The notes below the pieces were generated by a model, which was given only the letters and a program-made list of their open reading frames with translations, was not told the DNA's origin and did not search any database. From Fagopyrum homotropicum (taxonomy: Eukaryota; Streptophyta; Magnoliopsida; Caryophyllales; Polygonaceae), in NCBI GenBank assembly GCA_033239125.1, contig BSWB01000004.1:120537235-120601234 (forward strand): DNA of 64,000 nucleotides. Direction: 5' to 3'. Position numbers and translations under genes: made by a program. Shown in pieces: positions 30,740 through 41,894 of the stretch. Within the stretch, counting starts at the first letter, position 1. Every line of letters begins with the position of its first letter.

Positions 30740-30757
30740 CTTGGGTTGCCTCCCAAG
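30740..30757 (-). promoter_or_regulatory. Conserved post-pol stem-loop (Ath-5 copy)
   Basis: Minus strand CTTGGG-AGGCAA-CCCAAG, identical to Ath-1 3699-3716, about 45 bases after the integrase end. Confidence 0.75.
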
Positions 30758-30800
30758 AAGCGCTTGATTTAAGGTCGCTAGCTGGACCGTACGGCATCCC

Positions 30801-31970
30801 TCAAACAAGGTATAGCGGTGCAACCTCCTCAACCGGAACTTCTTGTTTGTATTTCTTAAGTCTATGACCATTGACCTTGAAGCTTCCACTCGTTTCTCCC
30901 CAAATCAAAACTGCACCATAAGGGAAAACATGTTTCACAACACAAGGTCCGGTCCATCTAGATTTCAACTTACCTGGAAAGAGGCGGAGGCGGGAGTTGA
31001 AGAGTAGAACTAAGTCTCCTTCCTTAAGCTCCTTAGGAATGATACGCTTGTCATGCCATTTCTTCGTCCTTTCTTTATAGATTTTGGCATTCTCATAAGC
31101 GTTCAAACGCAGCTCCTCCAGCTTATTGATATCCAATAGCCGCTTCTCACCGGATTCCTTGATGTCGAAGTTCAACCATTTGATCGCCCAATACGCCTTG
31201 TGTTCTAACTCAACGGGCAAATGACAAGACTTCTCATATACCAAATTATAAGGGGTGGTACCAATGGGAGTCTTGAATGCGGTCCTGTAAGCCCAAAGAG
31301 CGTCGTCCAACTTCATGGACCAATCTTTCCTGGTCCTAGAGACGGTCTTCTCCAAGATTGCTTTAATTTCTCTATTTGAGATCTCGACCTGTCCACTAGT
31401 TTGAGGGTGATAAGGGGTTGCTACCTTGTGGGTTACCCCATACTTTGATAAAAGTGCCTTAAACGTCCAGTTGATGAAATGCGTCGCTCCATCGCTGATG
31501 ATGATATGTGGAGTCCTAAAACATGGAAAGATAGTCCTGTTAAAGAACTTCACAACCACCGTGGCGTCATTAGTGGGAGAGGCAATGGCTTCAACCCATC
31601 TAGAGACGTAGTCGACAGCTAGGAGGATGTAGAGGTTTCCTCCGGATGATGGGAAAGGTCCCATGAAATCTACTCCCCATACATCAAAGATCTCAACCTC
31701 CTGTATGTTATTAAGTGGCATCTCATTCCTTCTAGATAAGTTCCCTGTTCTTTGGCATGCATCACAAGAGATAACAAACGTTTGCACATCCTTAAATAAT
31801 GTGGGCCAAAAGAAACCGCAACGTAATACCTTAGCGCATGTCTTGTTGGCGCTAGCATGCTCTCCACAAGGGAGTGAGTGACAATGTCGTATGACGCTAT
31901 TAACTTCATCTTCCTGAATGCATCTTCGAAGCATCCCATCCGGCCCTCTCTTGAATAGCAGCGGTTCATC
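30801..31970 (-). pseudogene. pol: Ath-5 integrase
   Basis: About 390 codons in frame with protease, after a TAG at 31971-31973. It shows the HHCC zinc-binding region (HCHSLPCGEHASANKTCAKV, then CDACQRTG), the rve core with Asp in WGVDFMGPF, Asp in IISDGATHF and Glu in SGQVEISNREIK, and the C-terminal module (GDLVLLFNSRLRLFPGKLKS, then RWTGPCVVKHVF). The catalytic triad is present. The second Asp is followed by GA where Ath-3 has GG. This is the best-preserved integrase of the Ath-1/5/6 family in the window. Confidence 0.9.
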
Positions 31971-33473
31971 CTAGTAGTAATGGCGTACATCCTTGAAGAA
32001 TTTCTTCCATTGAGCGTACGTCAATCCGGGTGGTATTTCCTGGAAAACAAGATAATTAACAATATCAGCATACCAAGGTCCTTTATTATCAGAAATTTGG
32101 TGGAGAGAATGTTCCACCAACTGAGGATGAATGTCAGAAAAGGGAGTAAGAAGTTTGTTATTTTCAGTAGTCTCAGTTGACATCATCTCGCTTACAACCT
32201 CGGTCGAGGTCCAGAGAGGTTGACCGAGATGTTCTTCAGTCACCTCGCTTGGTCCAGAAAGTGCCTCGGTCGAGGTACTGCAACTGGAACCGAAACTGGA
32301 GATCTTCTTCTCCTGGATTAGCTTTTCAATTTTAGCTCTTGGATCTTCTTCCAGCGCCTTTAAGCTCCGTATATCTGCATCACAAGAAGCATCTATACCT
32401 TCCTCCATTAAGCTAAAGCTAATAACTTTTTCAAGTGGATCTTTAATAAGGATAGAGCTCACCAATTCTCTTGATTCTTCTTCATCATATATGTTGAAGA
32501 TATCATCTCCTAGCTGCTCTCCCTTCATTGCCGCAAGTAATGCGAACTCCACTTCATCTCCGCCAATGTTGAACTTTAGCTTGGTATTCTTACAATCCAT
32601 ATTGCAACCCGAAGTTGCTAGAAATGGCCTCCCGAGAATGATAGGAACGGAATAATCTACGGGAATGTCAAGTACAACAAAGTCTATAGGCAAATAGAAG
32701 TTACCTAACTTGACCGGAACGTCTTCCAAAATGCCCACTGGATGGGTAATGGAGCGGTCCGCCATGTATAACCGTATCTTCACCGGCTTGGGCTCTCCAA
32801 GTCCGATCTTAACACATAGCTCCAGCGGGATAATGCTCACGCTAGGTCCTAGATCACATAAGGCTTCACAAGTGACATCCCAAACTTGAATGGGAATGCA
32901 AAAGGAGCCGGGATCTCTCAACTTGGGTGGCACCTTCTCCTTCATGATTTGAATAAGCTCCGAGAATTTAGATGTCATCCTCACTTCACCAAAGTCTTCC
33001 AACTTCCTCTTCCTTGATAGAATCTCTTTTAAGAACTTCCCATAGGCAGGCATCCCTAGAATAGCATCAAGGAAAGGGATATTAATGTGTAGTTTATTCA
33101 TCAAGTCAAGGAAATTACCAAAATGCTTGTCTAGATGTGCTCTGGCCCTTGACTGGGGGAATAGAAGTGGTGGTTTATATGCAGGAGGTGGAATATAAAC
33201 TTTAGTTTTCTCCTCCACTTTCTGTGGCTCCACCTCGGTTGGCATCTCGGCCGAAGTGTTCTTTGACTGTACGTGGACCGAGGTGGTCTTCGTCTGTACT
33301 GGCATCGACCGAGGCACTGGATCTGCAGTCTTCAGTCCACTCCTCGTCGTTATTGCCATAATCTGTCCCTTGTGGTTGCTTTCCGTCCTTGCTGGAAGCT
33401 TCCCTGGATCTCTTGGCGCTTCATTCGCCTTGTTAAAGAATTGTTGTTCTAAGGCTTTTTGTGCCTTCGAAAA
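31971..33473 (-). pseudogene. pol: Ath-5 protease fused across the deletion to the RNase H-integrase linker
   Basis: About 500 codons. It begins in the gag C-terminus, then the protease with CDLGPSVSIIP at the active site, where the usual Ala is Pro, which probably damages activity. ILGRPFLATSGC is intact. The Thr-Ser-Thr-Glu linker with palindrome words (32205-32280) runs to STETTEN, after which the sequence jumps to the linker that normally follows RNase H (LVEHSLHQISDNKGPWYADI). The whole RT and RNase H are missing, yet the frame is kept. Stop TAG at 31971-31973 where relatives have Trp. Confidence 0.9.
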
Positions 33474-34937
33474 TTAAGTCATGGATGCCTCCATACAGTT
33501 GAGCTTGATCATGATGGCCTCCAGCACCGCATTTTTCTTTTCCGGCTGGGAAGAACTCGATCCTTGCTCCTGGCTCTTCAATGGAGTAGAAGAAGAAGAA
33601 GAAGAAGAAGAAGAAGAGAGGAAAGGATTAGAGGAGTCATTCGAATTGGAGATAGAGTAAGGGTTACCCGAATTTTGGTTGTTTGCCTTCCAATTATTGT
33701 TGTTGGATCCTCTATTGTTGTTGTAGTTGTTGTTCCGGGAACCGTTGTTGTTGTTACGGTATCCATTGTTGTTCCTTGATCCTTGATTTTCCTTCTTGGT
33801 TTGAGCAACTAAGAGTTCCTTCAATTGTTTCACATCATTCTTCAAAGAAGTGAGTTGATCATTGTTAGGTGGAGCATCTTGAAAGTTGACTCTTTTAAAT
33901 CCACCTTCAGCTCCTTGGTGGGAGTACTTCTCCATGTGCAAAGCTTGCTTCTCTTTGAAATCCCAAGCTTCGTCAATCGGCATGTCCATGAACATGCCGG
34001 CTGATAGTAGTTGAAGGTTGAACTGGGTGTTTCCGTCCAGTCCCTTGAAGTATATCTCCAACAACTCTATCTTTGGAATCCCATGATGTGGGCAATCCAA
34101 AAGAATGTCTTTAAATCTCTCTCATGACTTGGACAAGCTCTCCTTGTCCTTCATGATGAATTCATTAATCTTCCCTCTCATTTCAGCAGTTTTGAAGGGG
34201 GAAAAGAATTTAGTTAAGAACTCCGTCGTCATCTCCTCCCATGTATTGATTTTTCCTGGAGGAAGAGATTGATACCAAGTAAGTGCTCTATCTTTCAAAG
34301 AGAAGTAGAAAGGCCTTAGCTTGTAGTTGTTGTTTTCTATTCTTGAAGGTCTCAAGGTCTCCATCAAGATCTCATAGTTTTGTAGATGTTGATGCGGAGA
34401 TTCCCTCTCTAGCTAGCCCTCCAAACTGGCATTGGCAAATCATGGAAAGAACTTGTGGTCGAAGCTCATAATCATGATCCGCTGGATCACCTAGGTTGAC
34501 TCCTGGACGCCTCAGTTGCTGATTGGGTTCCATCCTTTGCCCTAAGGTCTATAGAATACCTGCAAAAAGAGCATCTTGGGCTGGCATCCGAGGTGGAAGT
34601 ATCTCGCTCGGGGCAACAGGTACTGGATTCTGCCTCGGTCGAGGATCTGGAGCAGGGTCTTGCCTTGGTCGAGGATCTGGGTTCGGTCGAGGTAGATACT
34701 GGTCTCGTAAAGCCGCCATATCTACTTCGATCGCCTCAATCCTTGTGCGAGTTTCTTCCCTTTCCAGTCTCAGTTCTTCCTTGCTGAGGCATAGTTGTTC
34801 TAACGCCTCCTTCAATTCAGCCTCAAGATCGCGATTGATTGGTTGGCCATCTTCTCTTCTTTCAAGCGTCTTTTGTATGTCTTTTCTGGTTCGGGATCGT
34901 AAGGAACGATTTCCTTCCCAGCGCGGGTTCTTCTCAT
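33474..34937 (-). pseudogene. gag: Ath-5 gag
   Basis: ATG at 34937 (MRRTRAGKEIVPYDPEPEKT), a frameshift near 34840-34870, then a Glu-rich coiled-coil-like segment (EAELKEALEQL), Arg/Pro repeats (PRPNPDPRPRQDPAPDPRPR) and a damaged gag N-half with another frameshift near 34410. The Retrotrans_gag C-half is intact in frame (LKDRALTWYQSL, CPHHGIPKIELLEIYFKGLD). An Asn-rich tract and a Ser run (nine or more Ser) follow. Stops at 34122-34124 (TGA for Trp) and 33474-33476 (TAA). No zinc knuckle. Confidence 0.87.
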
Positions 34938-35042
34938 AAACATAAGAAAAAGAACCTGCGAAAGTCACTCAAGTAGAGTGGTTAGTAGAAACAGGGGCAA
35001 GCGCCCCAAAAGCCAACCGCAATCGGCTCGGTCTAGACCAAG

Positions 35043-35060
35043 TCCCCGGCAACGGCGCCA
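35043..35060 (-). promoter_or_regulatory. Primer-binding site, tRNA-Asp type (Ath-5)
   Basis: Minus strand TGGCGCCGTTGCCGGGGA, six bases inside the 5' LTR; identical to the Ath-3 site. Confidence 0.87.
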
Positions 35061-35066
35061 AAAACT

Positions 35067-36805
35067 TGTTCGCTCCAAACGGTGTGTGCAAGCTTTAAAT
35101 TTATAACCCTAGATGTAAGCTTAAAACAAGGATGCGAACCCGCAGTGTACGGGTCAATCGTAGTAAAAAGCAAGAAATTCCAGGGGTCGATCACAGGGAC
35201 TTAGTGAAACAAAGCAGGTGTAGGTTGTCTATATTGCAACTAACCACGAAAGCGATTAAAACAATCAAAGATGATAAAAAGTCAATTAAGAAAATATGCA
35301 ATTCTAGGGATTAAAGCATCTAGTTGTGGTTCCAACTCAAGATCTAAAGATAAGAGGACAAAGCTGAGATTTTGCAAGGGAAGGTGTTACTAAAGTGGAA
35401 TAGATCACCGGGTAAGTCTCACTACTCACTAATCCCAAACCGTAACTCCTATTACCGGGTAAGTCTCAAGGAATTAAGGAAAAGAACTATAACCTCAAAC
35501 TAACACTCCAACTAAGGGAATAGAATAAACCTTTACCGAGTAAGTCTTGGGCTAACTCACAAAGATGGAATGAAAGCACACTCAAACCCCAATAAAGGAT
35601 AAACCTTTATTACCTACACTTATGATCTTTGGGAATTACCGGGTAAGTCTCATCCTAGGCTTGCATTGAACCAGGAAAGGTGTAATAAGAATACGATTTG
35701 GCAAACTCTAACACTTAACTCTCAGTTTCGGATCAGATAAGGTCACCTCGGTCAAACGAATTCCACCCCGGCCGAGATGTTCATCGACTGAACGAGATGT
35801 TCTAGGGTTAAGGATAAAGACTCGAGCTTTTAGGGTCCTACTGTGATTAAGATTATTCTATCATTATTTTTCCCACAACCTTCAGCCAATCACCCTAGAA
35901 TCACACAAAGAAATTAGACAATCATCATCATGAAAGCAATAATCAAATATATGGGAAGAAAGTGAATAATTGAACACAAAAACCTTAAGAAAAAGGCTTC
36001 AGTAATTGAATCAATTATCAAACAAACAAGCGTTCCTTGGATTACAATCCAACAAGACAATCAACAAAGAAGGGAATCTAAGAAAGTCTTACAAAACCCT
36101 TCACAAAAGCTATAAAAGCTATCAACTTTCTTCCTTCAATCTTCCTTCAACCTTCAAAAAGGTTCTTCAAATCTCCCAGATGTAGTAGGATGTAACGGTT
36201 GTCTAAACACGGTTAGCGGGTGTTGGATTTGTGGAAAATCTAACCCTTTTTATAGGAAAATTCCCTCCAAAGATAAGATATCTTAGAAAGATATTTTTCC
36301 ATAAAATAGGTAAAATATATGGGCTGAATTATCTTCTTCCTTCTAAGAATCAAACCTAAAAATATAAGATCCTCTTTCCAAAAATAAAAGATCTCAGCCA
36401 AGAATAAAATATCTCTCGCCGCGTCCAAGGTGTTCGCCTCGGTCGAGCAGCTCCTCTGGATCACCTCGGTCGAGATGACTCTCTGGTCAACCGAGGTGAC
36501 TCTAAATTGAATGTGAAATCTTTCAAATCTGGTCCAAAGTAAATCTTTAATCCATTTCCATGATTCCTGGATTCTTCCTTAAGCTCCTGAATGTAGCTCC
36601 AATGACTCCTTAGCTCCTTTAGCTCCATTTTGATGCAAAAATCGCCATTTTACCTACGATTACAACGAAACTTGGTGTAGACCTCGATTCCCGCAAAGGT
36701 AGATGAAACGACAATATAATCACATAATATACATCCAAACATGTAGATTATTGAAGATAAAACGTCTAAACAGGCCACAAAATATAGACCATAATTCATG
36801 TATCA
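35067..36805 (-). repeat. Ath-5 right (5') LTR (1739 bp)
   Basis: TGTTCGCTCC to GTATCA. The promoter LTR of Ath-5; TATA box on the minus strand at about 36247-36255. It carries the same palindromes and four-copy word as the left LTR. One copy of the four-copy word is altered (ACCGAGTAAGTCTTG near 35535) and about 13 bases are missing near 35628. Confidence 0.93.
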
Positions 36806-36810
36806 GTGTG
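36806..36810. repeat. Target site duplication, right copy (Ath-5)
   Basis: GTGTG, matching 25506-25510; the Tek-1 reading frame resumes at the next base. Confidence 0.92.
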
Positions 36811-38090
36811 CCTTCAAATCGAGAGTTGAGACAGAGGATCCTTCAGGAGGCTCACTCTTCACCTTACTCAATGCACCCTGACGAAAGTAAGATGTAGCAT
36901 GATATCAGATGCTCTTTCTGGTGGGAAGGTCTGAAGCCAAACGTCATGAGATATGTAGCTTAGTGTGTGTCCTGTCAGAAGGTCAAGATCGAGCATCATA
37001 GACCAAGAGGCGAGCTACACCCACTTTCCGTCCCTCAGTAGAAGTGGGAGGAAACCTCTATGGATTTCGTTACCGGTTTGAGACCGAGTCGAGGCTTTGA
37101 CGCTATCTGGGTCATAATAGATCGATTGACGAAGACCGCACGTTTCATTCCGATTAAGGAAGCGTGGCCTGTGAGTCGATTGGCAGAGGGGTTCACTAGA
37201 CAGATAGTGAGACTTCATGCAGTACCTAGGACTATGGTCTCCGATAGAGATGGACGGTCCATATCTAGGTTCTGGTAGCAGGTTCTTGTCACCCTAGGTA
37301 CGAGTCTACAGTTTACGACTACTTATCATCCTCACACCGATGGTCTGTCCGAGCGGACCATCCAGACTCTGGAGGACATGTTGCGAGCATGTGTGTTAGA
37401 CTAGGGGCAGGTGTGGCCAGATCACCTTCCCTTAGCGGAGTTTTCTTATAACAAAAGTTGGCACGCATCGATCAGGATGGCTCCTTAAGAGGCTTTATAC
37501 GGATAGAGATGTCGTACACCATTGTGTTGGGACGGGCCGAGTAGTGCTAAGGGTGTAGCACTTGAGCAAATACAGGATGACATGGCTCGAGTAGCAGTGA
37601 TCCGCGAGCAGATGTTAGCAGTGCATAGTCGGAAGAAGTCTTATGTAGATAAGAGGCGCAGACCTTTGGAGCTCGGAGTCGAAGCTTAGGTTTGGTTGAG
37701 AGTATCTCCGACACGAGGCGTCAGACGTTTCGGCGTCAAGGGGAAGCTGAGCCCCAGATATGTCGGACTGTTCGAGATTCTTGAGCGAGTTGGAGAGGCA
37801 GCATACAACCTTTCTTTTCCACCGAGACTTGAGGGTGTTCACCCAGTCTTCCATGTGTCTCAGCTACGGGAGTACATACCAAAACCCGAGACACATTGTC
37901 AGCCACGAAGATCTAGTGATTGAGCCAGACCACACGTTTGTAGAGCACCCGGTGGTTGTCTTGGAGCGTAGTACGAGACCCTTGCGTTCAAAGGGCATAC
38001 CGATGATGAAGATTCAGTGGTCGATGTAAAGAGCTGATGAGGCAACCTGGGTGACAAAGGATAGTATGCAGAGGAACTATCTGAAGTTTT
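36811..38090 (+). pseudogene. pol: Tek-1 integrase with chromodomain
   Basis: Chromovirus integrase. Zinc-binding region (AHSSPYSMHPDESKM, then CVSCQKVK), core Asp in MDFVTGL, Asp in VSDRDGR, and Glu in TDGLSERTIQTLEDML. The C-terminal module (GKLSPRYVGLFEILERVGEAAY, HPVFHVSQLREYIP) is followed by a chromodomain-like end (LRSKGIPMMKIQW, then EATW). Numerous in-frame stops (for example 36895, 37276, 37402 and 37687) but no frameshift until about 37881, where one indel moves the chromodomain to another frame. The chromodomain normally steers insertion to marked chromatin. Dead copy. Confidence 0.9.
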
Positions 38091-38249
38091 AGCGTAGTTG
38101 TTTTATTTCAGTTTTTCCTTTGTTGCATTGCGTACGCTTTTTGTGACGTTTTGAGTTACGTGCCCCGAGTGGGAATATATGAGTTCTATTCAGTTCTATG
38201 TGTTGTTATGTGTTCATTCGGGCTTTTACAAGTTTCGGGACGAAACTTC

Positions 38250-38267
38250 TTTTTTAGGGGGATTTGA
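38250..38267 (+). promoter_or_regulatory. Polypurine tract (Tek-1)
   Basis: TTTTTTAGGGGGATTTGA directly before the LTR, preceded by the Tekay-type sequence TTTCGGGACGAAACTTC (38233-38249), itself a near-palindrome. Confidence 0.7.
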
Positions 38268-38701
38268 TGTAAGATCCCAGTTTTTACCTTCACCGCCACC
38301 GCGGTGAAGATGGCCGCCCCAGTGACCTTGGTGCATGTACTGCGCCCGCGGTGACCATGGCTCGCCCCTGTGGCTGAGCCGGTCCGCCCCTGCGGATGCG
38401 TTGCAGATCGAACCAAATCTATTTTTGTTTGTTTTATCTTCCTTCCATAGATAGAATATCCGATATTCAATCTTATGGGCATGTTTCCTTATCTTCTTTC
38501 TAACCCTAGAGGTCCTTTCTACGTATCTTCCCCGCCTCTCCTATATATTCCCGTCTTTTCTTCTTTTCCCCGTTTCTTGCATTCGTTCTTCATCCCTGAG
38601 ACCTGCAGCAGTTCCCTTGCTTCCCCTATGATCTTGCTGAACGTGTAAGTTCCTTCTTATTTATTTCTTCCTCACGCTCACGTGATGCTGCAGTTGCTTT
38701 C
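38268..38701 (+). repeat. Tek-1 3' LTR, first part
   Basis: Starts TGTAAGATCCC, just after the polypurine tract. At 38288-38309 a perfect nine-base-pair inverted repeat, CTTCACCGC and GCGGTGAAG, surrounds CACC; more CCGCGGTG words follow (38330-38400). A TATA-like CTATATATTCCC is near 38539-38551. Interrupted by Ath-6 at 38702. Total LTR without Ath-6 is about 1715 bp. Confidence 0.85.
38697..38701. repeat. Target site duplication, left copy (Ath-6)
   Basis: CTTTC, identical to 44676-44680. Confidence 0.9.
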
Positions 38702-40457
38702 GGTTAGCTCCAAACGGTGTGTGCAAGCTTTAAATTTATAACCCTAGATGTAAGCTTAAAACAAGGATGCGAACCCACAGTGTACGGTTCAATCGTAGTA
38801 AAAAGCAAGAAATTTCAGGGGTCAATCACAAGGACTTAGTGAAACAAAACAGGTATAGGTTTGTCAATGCAACTACTAACCACAAAAGTGATCAAAACAA
38901 TCAAAGATGATAAAAAGTCAATTAAGGAAATATGCAATTCTAGGGATTAAAGCATCTAGTTGTGGTTCCAACTCAAGATCTAAAGATAAGTGGACAAAGC
39001 TGAAATTTTTGCATGGGGAAGGTGTTACTAAAGTGGAATAGATCACCGGGTAAGTCTCACTACTCACTAATCCCAAACCGTAACTCCTATTACCGGGTAA
39101 GTCTCAAGGAATTAAGAAAAAGAACTATAACCTCAAACTAACACTCCAACTAAGGGAATAGAATCAACCTTTACCGGGTAAGTCTCAGGCTAACTCACAA
39201 AGATGGGATGAAAGCACACTCAAACCCCAATAAAGGATAAACCTTTATTACCTACACTTATGATCTTGGGTAAACAAACAAAGGAATTACCGGGTAAGTC
39301 TCATCCTAGGCTAGCATTGAACCAGGAAAGGTGTAATAAGAATAGGATTTGGCAAACTCTAACACTTAACTCTCAGTTTCGGATCAGGTAAGTCACCTCG
39401 GTCAGAAGAATTCCACCCCGGCCGAGATGTTCATCGACTGAGTGAGATGCTTTAGGTTTAAGGATAAAGACTAAAACTTTCAGGATCCTACTGTGATTAA
39501 GATTATTCTATCATTGTTTGTCCCACAACCTTCAGCCAATCACCCTAGAATCACACAAGGAAATTAGCCACTCATCATCATGAAAGCAATGATCAAATAT
39601 AAGGGAAGAAAGAGAATAATTGAACAAGAAAACCTTAAGAGAAAGGCTTCAATAACTTAATTAATTATCAAACAACAAGCGTTCCTTCGATCAAAATCCA
39701 ATAAGACAATCGACAATGAAGAGAATTTAAGGGAATCTTACAAAACCCTTCACAAAGCTATAAAAGCTATCAACTTTCTTCCTTCAATCTTCCTTCAACC
39801 TTCAAAAAGGTTCTTCAAATCTTCCAGCCCTATGCGGTGTATAAGCAGATTATCGGTGGTATAGCATGCTCTGGATTTGTGGAAAATCCAACCCTTTTTA
39901 TAGGAAAATTACCCTCCAAAGATAAGATATCTTAGAAAGATCTTTTCCCATAAAAATAGGTAAAATATATGGGCTAAATTATCTTCTTCCTTCCAAAAAT
40001 CCAGCCCAAAAATATAAGATCCTCTTTCCAAAAATAAAAGATCTCAGCCAAATAAAATATATCTCTCGCCGCGTCCAAGGTGTTCGCCTCGGTCGAGTCA
40101 GCTCCTCTGGATAACCTCGGTCGAGGTGACTCTGTAGTCAACCGAGGTGAATTACAACTGAATGTGAAATCTCTCAAATCTGGTCCAAAGTGAATCTCTA
40201 ATCCAATTCCATGATTCTTGGAATCTTCCTTAAGCTCCTAAATGTAGCTCCAATGACTCCTTAGCTCCTTTTGCTCCAATTTGATGTAAAACGTGCCATT
40301 TTACCTACGATTACAACGAAACTTGGTGTAGACCTCGATTCCGGCAAAGGTAGATGAAACGACAATATAATCACATAATATACATCCAAACATGCAAATT
40401 ATTGAAGATAAAACGTCTAAACAAACCCCAAAATATAGACAATAATTCATGCTATCA
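38702..40457 (-). repeat. Ath-6 left (3') LTR (1756 bp)
   Basis: GGTTAGCTCC to GCTATCA; same family as the Ath-1 and Ath-5 LTRs. It differs from the right LTR of Ath-6 at only a handful of positions by eye. Palindromes near 39393-39450 and 40085-40150; TATA box on the minus strand at about 39894-39902. Confidence 0.92.
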
Positions 40458-40496
40458 AAATACCCCATACTTAGCCCTTGCTTGTCCCCAAGCAAG
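40458..40496 (-). promoter_or_regulatory. Polypurine tract and pre-LTR hairpin (Ath-6)
   Basis: Minus strand hairpin CTTGCTTG-GGGA-CAAGCAAG (40477-40496), then AAGTATGGGGTATTT against the LTR. Confidence 0.72.
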
Positions 40497-41894
40497 TTCC
40501 GAATATAAAATACAAGATAGAATGGATTATTAGTCATGAAGATCAATTAAAAAGTCTTTCAAAATATTTTAATGTTGTGCTACAATCATAGATCACTCTA
40601 AGAGAGTACTTCATGGAATTTAAAATCAAAATATATGCTTAAAACATTTTATAAATATAAGAAAGTTGTTCATCTTTGCATAAAATCATAGAATGCATAA
40701 TAAATCATAATCATCGAAATTAATCATGTATAATCCAGTTTAAACCACTAAGTCAATCAACAAGCTCGAGGCCTCAAGGGCTTCCCAAAAGAAAGGTCAA
40801 GAAACGTGTAGGGTAGGGATGTATAGAAGGTAATGTGGTGCTAGAATCCGGGAAAAGGATATCACTTCACTTTCACTTGACTTTCAACATCATCCACCAA
40901 TAAGCTTTGCTTATTTCACACTTTTCTTTTTTTTTACTTTACTTTTTGGAATGCATGGACAGAGGTGCACAATAACCGAAGCCTAGGAAATCAGCAATCA
41001 TCAATTTCTTGAGATGCATCAAACCCTTGATGCACATACCATAACCCGTTAGGAATATCGCTCAATCCAACTTTGGCAAGACACAAACACCCGGCTATGT
41101 GAATGGTGCCGAGTTACTCATCATCATGATTGACTTCCCCAAACCTATTTATTACTTTCTAACACTTTCACTTCCAGCCAACTTCTCAACTTTTTCTTTC
41201 ACTTGTTTTTCACTTGTTTGCTTCCAAATTCCCGGATAGGTAAAGGAAGGCAAATATGTATATGAGGGGCTAAAAATGATCAAGAAGAAGAAGAGAAAAG
41301 AACGAATTGCCTTGGTCTTCCCAAGAAGAAAGTGATAGAACTCATCATGTGGTGTCAACCTTTAAATTCAACATAATTTGGATAAAAACAAAATATTAAA
41401 CATGCCACAAGTTTCAAACAAAGCATTTAGCAACTTAAACATATTATAAAACCTTTCAAACATATAAGGATTTCAAAACCAATCTGCAAACAAAATCTTC
41501 ACTGAGGTCATATCCAGATAAGAAGCACAAAAATCGTTTTCGAAAAATACCTTTCAGTTAAACCACCTCGGTCGAGATGTTCTAAGTCAACCGAGGTAAA
41601 GTACCTCGATCGGCCAGAATCACTTCGGTCGAGGTCAAAAAAAAAATTTATGTCCAGTTTTTGACGTTTTTCTCAATCAAATAACGTGTATACATGCATG
41701 TAATATCAGATAGAGTAGAATAAAACATAAATATCCATCAAAGTAGCATACAATCATCCATAGTCAAGTAATACATCAAATACCCCATTTTTGGGACACA
41801 TTGTCCCAATGGGTCAAAATAAGTCTAGAAAATAAGTACTCACCGGACATAGCTGAGCTGCATAATAAATAAAGAAAAAAAATCCTACAAGCTC
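40497..41894 (-). other. Ath-6 3' untranslated region
   Basis: No gene. The conserved block is at about 40970-41140 and palindrome words at 41565-41635. The hairpin TTGGGACA-ATG-TGTCCCAA is at 41791-41809, but the following motif is mutated to AAAAATGGGG (Ath-5 reads AAGTATGGGG). Confidence 0.6.

Larger units (their letters stand above)
25511..36805 (-). mobile_element. Ath-5: Athila-like element with both LTRs, RT-RNase H deleted
   Basis: The 3' LTR is 25511-27194 and the 5' LTR 35067-36805; GTGTG target duplications are on both sides. Inside, on the minus strand, are primer site, gag, protease, integrase, post-pol stem-loop, palindrome-rich leader, ORF1, 3' untranslated region and polypurine tract. 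RT and RNase H are missing through an in-frame deletion of about 1.6 kb. By eye the LTRs differ by roughly 2% plus two indels (about 65 bases missing from the left copy, a shorter gap in the right). Inserted in the Tek-1 integrase region. Confidence 0.94.

Noticed and set aside
34593..34787. Plus-strand ORFs over Ath-5 gag (34523-34939, 34593-34787)
   Set aside because: They are antisense shadows of the Arg/Pro-rich gag tract and contain no family features.
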